NCBI GenBank assembly: GCA_958437935.1
Contig: CAUBPS010000003.1
Location: forward strand, 1-64,000
Reading direction: 5' to 3'
Source: an uncultured Collinsella sp.
GTDB lineage: Bacteria > Actinomycetota > Coriobacteriia > Coriobacteriales > Coriobacteriaceae
Length of the DNA stretch: 64,000 bases
The number at the start of each line of letters is the position of its first letter. The stretch's first letter is position 1. This document shows positions 8,169 to 16,687 of this stretch, one piece after another. Both the position numbers and the translations under genes were made by a program. The notes under the pieces are model-generated. The model was given only the letters and a program-made list of their open reading frames with translations. It searched no databases and was not told the origin of the DNA.

Positions 8169-9725
8169 TTATTTAGCGATATCGACAGCGCGGCTCTCGC
8201 GAATCACGACGACGCGCACCTGACCGGGATACTCCATCTCTTCCTCGATCTGATGGGCGATATCGTGAGCCAGAACCGTGGACTGGGCATCGGAAATCTT
8301 GTCCGGCTGGACCATGACGTGGACCTCGCGACCGGCCTGCATGGCATAGGTACGTTCGACGCCGTCATGGGAGTTGGCGATCTCCTCGAGCTTCTCAAGA
8401 CGCTTGATGTAGTTCTCGGCAGACTCGCGACGGGCACCGGGGCGAGAGGCAGAGACAGCATCGGCGGCCTGCACCAGGACATCGAGCACCGTGTTGGGGT
8501 CGACATCGGCATGGTGAGCCTCAATAGCGTGGACGATAACGGGCTTCTCGCCATAACGGCGGGCAAGCTCGGCGCCGATGACGGCATGCGGGCCCTCGAC
8601 GTCGTGGTCGATTGCCTTGCCCAGGTCATGAAGCAGGCCGGCGCGCTTGGCGGTCACAACGTCCAGGCCAAGCTCGGAAGCCATCACGCCGCACAGATCA
8701 GAGACCTCGAGGGAATGCTGAAGCACGTTCTGACCAAACGAGGTACGGTAGCGCAGGGCACCAAGGGTCTTGACGATCTCGGGGTGCAGATCGTGGATGC
8801 CGGTATCGAAGGCAGCCTGCTCGCCAGCCTCACGCACGCGCTGCTGAACCAGGTCAGCGGCCTTGTGATACATCTCCTCGATACGGGCAGGGTGAATGCG
8901 GCCGTCGGCGATGAGGTTCTCGAGGGCGACACGGGCGGTCTCACGACGGACCGGGTCGAAGCTCGAAAGAACGACGGTCTCGGGCGTGTCGTCGATCACG
9001 AGGTTGACACCGGAAACCTGCTCGAAGGTCCGGATGTTGCGACCCTCGCGACCGATGATACGGCCCTTGAGGTCATCAGAGGGAATGTGCACGGAGGTAA
9101 CGGTGACCTCGGCAGTGTGGTCGGCAGCGCAGCGCTGAATCGCCAGAGACAGAATCTCCTGGGCGGTCTTGTGGCACTCGGCGCGAACCTGCTGCTCGGA
9201 CTCGCGAATGATCGTGGCGGCCTCGTGGGTGACCTCGCCGCGAACCTTATCGAGGAGCTCCTTGTGGGCGTCCTCGCGGGTAAGGTCGGCGATACGCTCG
9301 AGCTCGGAGGTCTGCTTTGCGCAGAGCTCCTCGAGCTCACGGGAGCGCTTCTCGACCTGACCGGCCTGGCTGGACAGCTGATGCTCGCGCTTGTCGAGAG
9401 CGTCGTTGCGGCGATCGAGGGATTCCTCGCGCTGCATCACGCGGTTCTCGAGCGTACGAATCTCGTTCTTACGCTGCTTGTCCTCAGCCTCAGCGGCCTG
9501 CTTGTTCTTGATGATCTCCTCTTTAGCCTCGAGCAGAGCCTCTTTTTTGAGGGTCTCGGCCTGACGCTTAGCATCACCGATCAGGGACTCAGCCTGTGCG
9601 TGTGCCGACTGGATTTTTTCGTCGGCCTCGTGAAGACTACCCTGCTTGGCGGTGCGCATGTAGGCAATGGCGGCGATGGCACCCAAAATGATGCCAACGA
9701 GCGCTGCGATGATAGGCATGCTCAC
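8169..9725 (-). CDS. rny: Ribonuclease Y
   Basis: RNase Y is a membrane-anchored endoribonuclease that starts mRNA decay. The 518-residue protein has one N-terminal membrane segment (residues 3-22, IIAALVGIILGAIAAIAY), a long charged coiled coil to about residue 200, a KH domain (GRIIGREGRNIRTFE near 218), and an HD domain with the HDLGKAIDHD catalytic motif near 367. Length matches the family. It is followed within one base by the GHKL ATPase gene, suggesting coupled expression. With rnj and pnp, the window encodes three central RNA-decay enzymes. Confidence 0.97.
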   Translation of the reverse strand: MSMPIIAALVGIILGAIAAIAYMRTAKQGSLHEADEKIQSAHAQAESLIGDAKRQAETLKKEALLEAKEEIIKNKQAAEAEDKQRKNEIRTLENRVMQREESLDRRNDALDKREHQLSSQAGQVEKRSRELEELCAKQTSELERIADLTREDAHKELLDKVRGEVTHEAATIIRESEQQVRAECHKTAQEILSLAIQRCAADHTAEVTVTSVHIPSDDLKGRIIGREGRNIRTFEQVSGVNLVIDDTPETVVLSSFDPVRRETARVALENLIADGRIHPARIEEMYHKAADLVQQRVREAGEQAAFDTGIHDLHPEIVKTLGALRYRTSFGQNVLQHSLEVSDLCGVMASELGLDVVTAKRAGLLHDLGKAIDHDVEGPHAVIGAELARRYGEKPVIVHAIEAHHADVDPNTVLDVLVQAADAVSASRPGARRESAENYIKRLEKLEEIANSHDGVERTYAMQAGREVHVMVQPDKISDAQSTVLAHDIAHQIEEEMEYPGQVRVVVIRESRAVDIAK

Positions 9726-9885
9726 TCCTTTTTATGGATTCGTTACACAACAAAGCGAACCGTCCTTACGAACGGCTCGCGACATTTGAGTAATATGGGC
9801 GCAGCTTATGCGGGTCGGATACAGATAAACATATAAACAAACTCATCACAGATGAGCACATATCACAAAGCAAATGACAGTATTT

Positions 9886-9914
9886 ATCGTACGTTGAACC
9901 ACAACAACTGTCAA
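9886..9914 (-). promoter_or_regulatory. Promoter of rny
   Basis: On the minus strand TTGACA (9914-9909) and TACGAT (9891-9886) are 17 bases apart, close to the vegetative consensus. It would give a leader of about 150 bases; a hairpin at 9755-9780 followed by a short T-rich run lies in that leader. Confidence 0.65.
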
Positions 9915-9920
9915 ATAAAT

Positions 9921-9961
9921 GGCCCCAGCACGGCGGCTAAAACGCGGTGAACGGCAGGGCC
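9921..9961 (-). terminator. Possible terminator after recX
   Basis: Complementary GGCCC-type ends at 9921-9926 and 9956-9961 enclose a GC-rich interior, followed on the minus strand by ATTTATTTG. The stem is interrupted, so termination strength is uncertain. Confidence 0.4.
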
Positions 9962-9976
9962 ACAAAACGCATACGC

Positions 9977-10669
9977 CTAAACCGCACATTCCTCACGTTC
10001 GGCATTAAGACGTGCCTTAACGGCATCGGCGGCGATGTGATACGAGAAGCCCTTGCCCATCAAAAACCGAACCAGTTTTTCGAATCCGCGCGTCTCTGGA
10101 ACACGCCGCTTGGCGAGCAGGGCTGACGCACGCGCCAAATCGTCTTCGACGGCAAAATAATCCTCGGGATAACCGGGAATGTCATCGAGCACGACATGAC
10201 GGCGCTTGAGCTCGGTCTCGATTTTACGCTGTCCCCAACCGCGCCGCTTGCGTTCCTCGATAAAGTACGAGCAAAAGCGGTTCTCGTCTAAAAAGCGATA
10301 CTCGGTGGCGCGCTCGACGGCGAAATCGATCGCGGGCTGGCGAAAGCCGTAGCGTGCCAACTTGTCACGGACCTCACCCGTCGCATGGTCGCGTCGCGAT
10401 AGCATCTCGGTCACCATGGTAAGTGCACATTTACGCTCGATGAGCTGCACCGCTTCACGAAAGTTATCCCAATCACAGGGAAGATCGGGGCGATTTTTGA
10501 CATACAGGCGCGCGACCCGCACGGGAATCCAAATGGACCGCTCAAAACCGCCCTCAAGCTCACAATCGATATGTGCGCAAGGCTTTTTGGACGCATACCC
10601 GCTCGAGAACGAGGAGGCCGCCTTCTTATCGGGAAAGACGACCGTGGCCTCGGTCACCGTATACGACAT
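9977..10669 (-). CDS. recX: Regulatory protein RecX
   Basis: RecX caps or inhibits RecA filaments. The 230-residue protein has an extended N-terminal part of about 80 residues followed by the three-helix RecX repeats: LSRRDHATGEVRDKLARYGF near residue 88, FIEERKRRGWGQRKIETELKRR near 137, and LVRFLMGKGFSYHIAADAVK near 200. It starts 11 bases after the recA stop codon and is probably co-transcribed and SOS-induced together with recA. Identity rests on these repeats and on position. Confidence 0.9.
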   Translation of the reverse strand: MSYTVTEATVVFPDKKAASSFSSGYASKKPCAHIDCELEGGFERSIWIPVRVARLYVKNRPDLPCDWDNFREAVQLIERKCALTMVTEMLSRRDHATGEVRDKLARYGFRQPAIDFAVERATEYRFLDENRFCSYFIEERKRRGWGQRKIETELKRRHVVLDDIPGYPEDYFAVEDDLARASALLAKRRVPETRGFEKLVRFLMGKGFSYHIAADAVKARLNAEREECAV

Positions 10670-10680
10670 GAGCGTAACCG

Positions 10681-11829
10681 CTACTCGTCGTCATCATCGA
10701 GCATGGCGGAACCATCGATGGCGTAAAGCTCGTCAAACTCCTCAGGCGCAGGCTGATCGGTCAGCTCGACCTCGGATGGAGCATCGTCGTCAAACTCAAG
10801 CCCGCAGGCAAGGCGGACCTTATGCTCAATCTCGTCGGCGCAATCAGGGTGTTCGCGCAGGAACGCCTTGGCGGCCTCGCGACCGTTGCCGAGCTTGTCC
10901 TCGCCATAGGCAAACCAGGAGCCCATCTTCTTGCAGATGCCGCACTCGACAGCCATGTCCAGAATCGAGCCCTCCTTAGAGATGCCCGTACCGTACATGA
11001 TGTCGAACTCAGCAGAACGGAACGGAGCTGCCACCTTGTTCTTAACGACCTTGGCGCGCACGCGGTTACCGATAACCTCGTCCTTAAGCTTAATGCTGTC
11101 GATGCGGCGAATGTCGATACGCACCGAAGAGAAGAACTTAAGGGCGCGGCCGCCCGTCGTGGTCTCGGGGTTGCCGAACATGACGCCGATCTTCTCTCGC
11201 AGCTGGTTAATGAAGATGCATGTCGTGTTGGACTTGGACAGCGAGCCGGCGAGCTTGCGGAGCGCCTGACTCATCAGGCGAGCTTGCAAACCGACCGTGG
11301 TATCGCCGATCTCTCCCTCGATCTCGGCACGCGGGGTCAGCGCGGCGACGGAGTCGACGACGATGGCATCGATGGCGCCGGAACGCACGAGCATGTCAAC
11401 AATCTCGAGCGCCTGCTCACCCGTATCAGGCTGGGAAATCAGTACCTCGTCGATATCCACGCCAATGCGCGCGGCATACGTGGGATCGAGCGCGTGCTCG
11501 GCATCGATAAATGCCACCACGCCACCCATTGCCTGGGCCTCGGCCAGGATCTCAAGCGAAAGCGTCGTCTTACCGGAGGACTCAGGACCGTAAATCTCGA
11601 CGATGCGGCCGCGCGGCACACCGCCGATACCCAGAGCGGCATCGAGTGCCAGAGCGCCCGTAGGGATGGCCTCGACCTCGAGCTCGGGGCCACCGTCGCC
11701 GTACCTCATGATGGAACCCTGGCCGAATTTCTTCTCGATCTCGGCCTTGGTGGTGGCGATCATCTCATCGCGCTCTTTACCCGTCGTGCGAGCATGAACG
11801 GTACGTACGGGACCTGAATTCTTGGCCAT
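10681..11829 (-). CDS. recA: Recombinase RecA
   Basis: RecA forms filaments on single-stranded DNA for strand exchange and triggers LexA cleavage. The start ATG at 11829 (MAKNSGPVRTV) has AGGAGGG immediately upstream; the longer frame to 11850 would begin within that site. The 382-residue protein shows Walker A GPESSGKTT near residue 78, Walker B VVDSVAAL, the DNA-binding loop region LRKLAGSLSKSNTTCIFINQ, and an acidic C-terminal tail (DDDDE). The promoter carries an SOS box, and a phased direct repeat lies further upstream. Confidence 0.98.
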   Translation of the reverse strand: MAKNSGPVRTVHARTTGKERDEMIATTKAEIEKKFGQGSIMRYGDGGPELEVEAIPTGALALDAALGIGGVPRGRIVEIYGPESSGKTTLSLEILAEAQAMGGVVAFIDAEHALDPTYAARIGVDIDEVLISQPDTGEQALEIVDMLVRSGAIDAIVVDSVAALTPRAEIEGEIGDTTVGLQARLMSQALRKLAGSLSKSNTTCIFINQLREKIGVMFGNPETTTGGRALKFFSSVRIDIRRIDSIKLKDEVIGNRVRAKVVKNKVAAPFRSAEFDIMYGTGISKEGSILDMAVECGICKKMGSWFAYGEDKLGNGREAAKAFLREHPDCADEIEHKVRLACGLEFDDDAPSEVELTDQPAPEEFDELYAIDGSAMLDDDDE

Positions 11830-11859
11830 GAAAAGCCCTCCTCTTAACAACCTGCATCG

Positions 11860-11888
11860 ATAATAAACGAACGGCTGTTCGTGGTCAA
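11860..11888 (-). promoter_or_regulatory. recA promoter with embedded LexA box
   Basis: On the minus strand TTGACC (11888-11883) and TATTAT (11865-11860) are 17 bases apart. The palindrome CGAACGGCTGTTCG at 11868-11881 fits GAAC-N4-GTTC and occupies the spacer. Confidence 0.85.
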
Positions 11889-11920
11889 CCGTTCAGATAA
11901 ATCATATGCAGGCAGTCTTT

Positions 11921-11969
11921 CCAAAACCCAACCAAACGCCGACCAAACACTGACCAAATGCTTGACCAC
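11921..11969 (-). promoter_or_regulatory. 11-base phased direct repeats upstream of recA
   Basis: Read on the minus strand, TTTGGTCAGTG, TTTGGTCGGCG and TTTGGTTGGGT follow each other without gaps, then TTTGG, so the unit repeats every 11 bases (one helical turn). A GGTC half-unit precedes them. They lie about 35-80 bases upstream of the -35 element. This spacing is typical of tandem activator sites (for example OmpR-type regulators). The same motif occurs upstream of comEA. Confidence 0.6.
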
Positions 11970-12055
11970 AAAGGGCCGAATAAGAAAAAGGAAGGCAAGA
12001 ATACACCTATAACCAGCGCAAACGCTAAATTCGTCAGGGGTCCCTATCTCCACAA

Positions 12056-12079
12056 TTAAGGGGCCCTAAGGCCCCTTAA
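12056..12079 (-). terminator. Terminator after cinA
   Basis: A perfect 10-base stem TTAAGGGGCC / GGCCCCTTAA with a 4-base loop lies 8 bases after the cinA stop. The tail is only moderately T-rich on either strand. Confidence 0.65.
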
Positions 12080-12086
12080 AACACGT

Positions 12087-12623
12087 CTATTCCATAGAGT
12101 TGAGCACAAGGGCAATGCGTCCCAATGCCTCCGCGACCGCATGGGCACGAACACACGAACGGTCGCCCTCATAGTGGCAGCGCACAGAGTCCACGACCGG
12201 CACTTCCCCATCAGCCGCGCGATACGCCCAGCCAATATAGAAAGTGCCAGCCGGATCGTCCTCAGTGCCGCCGCCGGGGCCGGCATAACCCGTTGCGCTC
12301 ACTGCAATATCGCTCTGGTACAGCTCCAGCGAACCCGCCGCCATCTCGCGCGCGGTCTGATGCGACACCGCGGTATAGCGGTCGAGCGTCTCCTGATCAA
12401 CACCCAAAACGCGATGCTTGATCTCATCGCAGTAGGTCACCGCACCGCCACGCAGCACCACCGAGGCGCCCGGGATATCGGCAATCGTCGAGGCGATCAT
12501 ACCTGCTGTCAGCGACTCAGCCGTCGAAACCGTCACGCCCCGAGCGCTCGCGCGCTCGACAATATGACGCGCCAGCTCCTCGTTATGTGCGGAAATCTGA
12601 TCAAAAGAGTCCGTCATACCCAC
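12087..12623 (-). CDS. cinA: CinA C-terminal domain protein (nicotinamide-nucleotide amidohydrolase, PncC-type)
   Basis: This family deamidates NMN to nicotinate mononucleotide in NAD recycling; the gene often sits next to recA and is competence- or damage-linked in some species. The 178-residue protein is a stand-alone CinA-C domain, with VSTAESLTAGMIASTIADIPGAS near residue 31 and SATGYAGPGGG near 108; the N-terminal MoaB-like half of full CinA is absent. The start is either GTG 12623 or ATG 12617. It follows pgsA by 6 bases and precedes recA, the same order as in Bacillus. Confidence 0.9.
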   Translation of the reverse strand: MGMTDSFDQISAHNEELARHIVERASARGVTVSTAESLTAGMIASTIADIPGASVVLRGGAVTYCDEIKHRVLGVDQETLDRYTAVSHQTAREMAAGSLELYQSDIAVSATGYAGPGGGTEDDPAGTFYIGWAYRAADGEVPVVDSVRCHYEGDRSCVRAHAVAEALGRIALVLNSME

Positions 12624-12629
12624 CAGGAC

Positions 12630-13268
12630 CTAGATCGAAAAGACGATCTTGCGGCAGTTCCAGAAGTATTGGGCGCCCGAGATAACGGTCAGGACAACGG
12701 CAACGGCGTACAGGAAGCGCGACACCGAGTAGATGCCGAGCGTCAGCGCCAGCGGGCCAAGGTGCAAGCCGGCCATCGCAAAGACGCACAGGTAACCGCA
12801 GATGGAGACCATCGTGGTCGCCGTCTTGTACTTGCCAAGCTTATCGGCGGCAACGACCACGCCGGCGGCACTCGCAACCATGCGCAGGGCGCTTACCAAC
12901 AGCTCGCGGAACAAGATGATGAACACGGACCAAACCGTCACGGTGCCAAAGTCCAAGAACAGCAGCAAGGCCGAGAACACGAGCAGCTTGTCGGCGATGG
13001 GGTCCAAGAACTTACCGAAATCGGTAATCTCGTTGCGCGAGCGCGCCAGGTAGCCGTCGACCTTATCGGTGCACGACAGGATCACATACAGAATGAAGGC
13101 AGCGGCGGCGAGCGGGCCGTCGAAGGTGCTCCAATCTGTACCGGCAACACTCGTGTGAGAAAGCGCCGACACGATCATGAACACCGGGATAAAGACGATG
13201 CGAACGCACGTCACGATGTTGGCGGGCGTCCAAACACTCGTCAGTTCCTTATTGCTCTCGTTTGCCAC
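12630..13268 (-). CDS. pgsA: CDP-diacylglycerol-glycerol-3-phosphate 3-phosphatidyltransferase
   Basis: PgsA makes phosphatidylglycerol phosphate from CDP-diacylglycerol and glycerol-3-phosphate at the membrane. The 212-residue polytopic protein shows the CDP-alcohol phosphatidyltransferase signature, DG-x2-AR-x8-G-x3-D-x3-D, as DGYLARSRNEITDFGKFLDP near residues 71-90. Its substrate is made by cdsA, also in this window (59067-59966). The final gene of this unit is cinA, 6 bases downstream. Confidence 0.95.
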   Translation of the reverse strand: MANESNKELTSVWTPANIVTCVRIVFIPVFMIVSALSHTSVAGTDWSTFDGPLAAAAFILYVILSCTDKVDGYLARSRNEITDFGKFLDPIADKLLVFSALLLFLDFGTVTVWSVFIILFRELLVSALRMVASAAGVVVAADKLGKYKTATTMVSICGYLCVFAMAGLHLGPLALTLGIYSVSRFLYAVAVVLTVISGAQYFWNCRKIVFSI

Positions 13269-13277
13269 GATGCTCTC

Positions 13278-14627
13278 CTACTCCACAACATGGCCGATAA
13301 GCTCATAGCAGAAGCTATCGGTAAACTCGACCGTCAGAATATCGCCCACGGACGCCTCGCTGGCGTCCAAGTGCACCGCGCCATCGGAATCGGGCGCCTG
13401 GAACCAGGCATGGCCGATCAGCTCGGCGCCGTCCTCGGTCTCCTCGATGCCGTCGACAATCACCTGGGCGCGCTCGCCCACATGTGCGGCGGTGGCGGCA
13501 AAACCGAGCGACTCGGCCAGGTCCATGGCCTCCTGGGCGCGCTCGAGCTTGACCTCCTCATCGACCTGACCTTCCATCTTGGCGGCCAGGCTGCCCTCCT
13601 CCTGCGAGTAGGCAAAGACGCTCGTGTAGTCAAAGCAGACGGTGTCCATAAAGTCGATAAGGTCGCGGAACTCGTCGTCGGTCTCGGTCGGGAAGCCGAC
13701 CATGGCCGTGGAACGGATCACGATGCCGGGGATACGCTCACGCAGATCGCGAAACAGGTCCTCGAGCTCCTGGCGCGAACCGGAGCGACGCATGGCCTTA
13801 AGGATGCGTGCGTCGCAGTGCTGCACGGGGATATCGATATAGGGTAGCACCTCGGGGGTATCGCGAATCGTCTCGATAAGCTCGTCGGTCATGCCCTCGG
13901 GCTGCAGGTAGAGAACACGGACCCAGACGTTCTGCGGGCGCACGGCCTCGGCAACGGCATGCAGCAGCTGCGCCAGATTGCGCGGCGAGCCATCGGTGGC
14001 GTCTTCGTCGGCAAAGTCGGTGCCCCAAATACCCGTGTCCTGGCCGATCAGCACGATCTCGCGCACACCGCCGGCAACCAGGTCGCGTACCTCGGAGATA
14101 ATGCTCTCGGCATTGCGCGAATGATAGCGACCGCGAATATAGGGGATCATGCAGAAGCTGCAGAAGCGGTTGCAGCCATCGGAAATCTTGACGTAAGCAA
14201 CAGCGCCCTCGACAGTGCGCTTGACTTGCGGAATATAGGCAGCGATCTCACGCTCGACACCCAGCACGCCATCGATGACCGCCACGATGCCGTCCTCCTC
14301 GTCGGCCTTCACAAAGGCAGCGACCTCGGGCAGCTCGTCAGGCAGGTCGTCGCCATAGCGCGACGGCACACAGCCGCACATGACGATGGGACAAGAACGA
14401 ACGCCGTCCTGAACCTCGTTGGCGAGCTCGAGCGTGGTCTCGATGCTCTCGGACGTTGCGGAGGCGAGGAACGAGCATGTATTGACGATGGCGATATCGG
14501 CATCCTGCGGATCGAATGCCTCCTCGTAGCCTGCGGCGGTCAAAAGAGAACGCATGCGGTCGGTGTCAACCTCGTTCTTAGCGCACCCGAGGGTGATGTA
14601 GAGCACGGAGCCCAACGGTGTATCCAT
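13278..14627 (-). CDS. rimO: Ribosomal protein uS12 methylthiotransferase RimO
   Basis: RimO methylthiolates an aspartate of ribosomal protein S12. The 449-residue radical-SAM protein has the MTTase N-domain (TLGCAKNEVDTDRM near residue 12), the SAM cluster motif CNRFCSFCMIPYIRGR near 150, and a TRAM domain at the C-terminus. The sequence LGCAKNEVD separates RimO from MiaB and MtaB. It precedes pgsA by 9 bases. Confidence 0.95.
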   Translation of the reverse strand: MDTPLGSVLYITLGCAKNEVDTDRMRSLLTAAGYEEAFDPQDADIAIVNTCSFLASATSESIETTLELANEVQDGVRSCPIVMCGCVPSRYGDDLPDELPEVAAFVKADEEDGIVAVIDGVLGVEREIAAYIPQVKRTVEGAVAYVKISDGCNRFCSFCMIPYIRGRYHSRNAESIISEVRDLVAGGVREIVLIGQDTGIWGTDFADEDATDGSPRNLAQLLHAVAEAVRPQNVWVRVLYLQPEGMTDELIETIRDTPEVLPYIDIPVQHCDARILKAMRRSGSRQELEDLFRDLRERIPGIVIRSTAMVGFPTETDDEFRDLIDFMDTVCFDYTSVFAYSQEEGSLAAKMEGQVDEEVKLERAQEAMDLAESLGFAATAAHVGERAQVIVDGIEETEDGAELIGHAWFQAPDSDGAVHLDASEASVGDILTVEFTDSFCYELIGHVVE

Positions 14628-14654
14628 GTTGGAGAGCGGTCCTTTCGAATGATA

Positions 14655-15152
14655 TTAGCGGTAGTTGGTGAACTGCAGCGGCTGGCCGTAGTCCTGGTCG
14701 CGCAGGAACTGGATCACGGTCTGCAACGCGTCCTTCGATGCAGAGGAAACACGCAGCTTGTCGGCCTCGATGGTCACCTTGACCTTGAGCTTTTGATCCT
14801 TGATGTCCTTGTTGATCTTCTTGGCGGTCGCCTGGTCGATACCCTCGACGATATGGCCGAGCACGCGCACGGTGCCGCCCGATGCCGCCTGCGGAGCATC
14901 CCACGAGACAGCCTTGAGGTCGATGCCGCGCTTGATGAGCTTGGAACTCAGCACGTCGACAATCTGTTTGGAGACAAAGTCGGCCGGGGCGTTGATCGTA
15001 AAGAGCTTGTCGCCCTTCGAAAGCTCGATCGTGGCGCCGGAATCCTTCAGGTCATAGCGCTGGGAAATCTCGCGCGTGGTCTGCTGGAAGGCGTTGTCGA
15101 CCTCTTGCATGTTGACCTCGGACACGACGTCGAAGCTAGAATCTTTAGCCAT
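14655..15152 (-). CDS. YajQ family nucleotide-binding protein
   Basis: The 165-residue protein starts MAKDSSFDVVSEVNMQEVDN, followed by EISQRYDLKDSGATIEL, the hallmark of the UPF0234/YajQ family. Members bind nucleotides or RNA, and some bind cyclic di-GMP. Length is typical. It lies between rimO and the rodZ-type gene on the same strand. Its specific role here is unknown. Confidence 0.92.
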   Translation of the reverse strand: MAKDSSFDVVSEVNMQEVDNAFQQTTREISQRYDLKDSGATIELSKGDKLFTINAPADFVSKQIVDVLSSKLIKRGIDLKAVSWDAPQAASGGTVRVLGHIVEGIDQATAKKINKDIKDQKLKVKVTIEADKLRVSSASKDALQTVIQFLRDQDYGQPLQFTNYR

Positions 15153-15178
15153 GATGTTTCCTTTCGCGTACGAGCGGC

Positions 15179-16687
15179 CTAATAGCTATCGTACGAATAG
15201 TCGGTAGAATCGGTGGGCGTCTGACCGTCAGTTGAGGTATCGGCGCCATCCGTGGACTGGGCATCGGTACCGTCGGTGGTATCGGTACCATCGGTGGTGT
15301 CGGTACCATCAGAACTTTCACCATTCTCGGAATCAGTCGTCTCCTTCTTGGGAACGGTGATCGTCACACGCGCCACGCCCGAGGTCTTGGTATCGTAACG
15401 GACCTTTTCACCGTTCTTGGTAACGGTGACATCGGAAGGCTTGGACGTGGTGATCTCGATCGAGGACTCGGGCGTGTACTCCTGCTCAAAGGGGCCAGTC
15501 GCCTGGGCGCCATAGACCGACTTGCCGTCGACCTTGACCTCAATCCACGCGGTCTTTCCCTTGGCAACGGAGACCTTGACCTTCGTAACCTCGTTCTCTT
15601 CCTTCTTGGCCGTCTTGGTGGCGTCCGAATCGGTCGACTCATCCGTCGCCTCATCGGTGTCTTCGTCCTCGTCGACCGTTTCGGTCTTCTTAGAAGACTT
15701 CTTGGTCGTCGTCTTGGTAGCAGTGGGCGTCTCGGGCGTGTTCTCGGGCGCCGAAGATGCGCAGCCGCGCAGAAGCACCACGATGAGCACAATCAACAGC
15801 AGCGCAACGGCACCGATGCCGGCGTAGACGATACGCGGATCGAGCCCGTTGTTTTGAGGAGTACGTGATCCGCCGCGTCCACGACTGGAACTGCTGCGAC
15901 CGCCTCCCTGAGGCATACGACCACGATTGCCATCGGAACGGCCGCGATAGCCACCCTGGCCCTGAAGGCTGCGCTGACCCGAGCGGGGCGCAAGTTCACC
16001 GCGGCCTTGATAGCCACGCTGGCCCGAACGCGGAGCCGAAGAGCGCTGGCCATACGGCTGTGATTGAGAGCGAAGACGCGGCGTCACCTGCGTGGTATCG
16101 GCATCCGCATAGCCACCGCGAGAGCGTCCCGTAGAGGCACCACGGTAACCGCGATCGGAATAGCCGCCGTCGCCGTAGCCGGCACGAGGGTCACGCGCCA
16201 CGCCTCGGGCAGCGGGAAGTGCACGGTCCTCGGGCATCGGCGTACTGCGGAACCGGTCACGCTGTGAGCGAATCTCCTCGCCCGAACCCGTCTCGGTAAT
16301 ATAACCGGCCTGCTGAGGACGCTGTCCATAGCGGGTCGAACGACCGCCCTGAACCATCAGGAAGCGCCCGTTTTCGACCGAGGAACGCGAATTGACGTAG
16401 CCGGCGGCGTCCTGAAAACGACCGCCCTGCTGCGACGTCTCGCGTTCGTATGCCATCAGATCGTCAAAGTAGGCATTGACGACCTCGCGCGGATTGAGGC
16501 CCAAAAAGCGAGCATAGCTCGAAATCATGCCCTGCGCATAGCCGCGCGGCGGCATCGAAGCAAAGTTACCGGTCTCGAAAAACTCGATGATCTGCGGCCT
16601 GATTTTGATGGTGTTGGCGACTTGCTGAATGGAAAGGCCCATTCGGCGACGCTGCTCGAGCAGCATGTCACCAAAGCGTGCAGCCAT
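15179..16687 (-). CDS. RodZ-type membrane helix-turn-helix protein
   Basis: The 502-residue protein has an N-terminal Cro-like HTH (residues 4-70, LLEQRRRMGLSIQQVANTIK), a long Arg/Gly/Ser/Gln-rich segment (about 115-275), one membrane helix near 285-305 (GIGAVALLLIVLIVVLLRGC), an acidic linker, a beta-rich DUF4115-like domain (about 365-450), and a tail of TDGTD-type repeats. The plan matches RodZ/YmfM, which links the cell-shape machinery to the envelope. Its ATG shares one base with the ftsK stop. The linker and the repeat tail are unusually long. Confidence 0.8.
   Translation of the reverse strand: MAARFGDMLLEQRRRMGLSIQQVANTIKIRPQIIEFFETGNFASMPPRGYAQGMISSYARFLGLNPREVVNAYFDDLMAYERETSQQGGRFQDAAGYVNSRSSVENGRFLMVQGGRSTRYGQRPQQAGYITETGSGEEIRSQRDRFRSTPMPEDRALPAARGVARDPRAGYGDGGYSDRGYRGASTGRSRGGYADADTTQVTPRLRSQSQPYGQRSSAPRSGQRGYQGRGELAPRSGQRSLQGQGGYRGRSDGNRGRMPQGGGRSSSSRGRGGSRTPQNNGLDPRIVYAGIGAVALLLIVLIVVLLRGCASSAPENTPETPTATKTTTKKSSKKTETVDEDEDTDEATDESTDSDATKTAKKEENEVTKVKVSVAKGKTAWIEVKVDGKSVYGAQATGPFEQEYTPESSIEITTSKPSDVTVTKNGEKVRYDTKTSGVARVTITVPKKETTDSENGESSDGTDTTDGTDTTDGTDAQSTDGADTSTDGQTPTDSTDYSYDSY

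Noticed and set aside
8028..9836. 602-codon open frame antisense to rny
   Set aside because: Mirror of the charged coiled-coil region of RNase Y; no start signal or domain.
15240..15310. Tandem GGTATCGGTACC-like DNA repeats as a possible minisatellite or CRISPR
   Set aside because: They encode the Thr-Asp-Gly repeats of the RodZ-type protein in frame and have no unique spacers.
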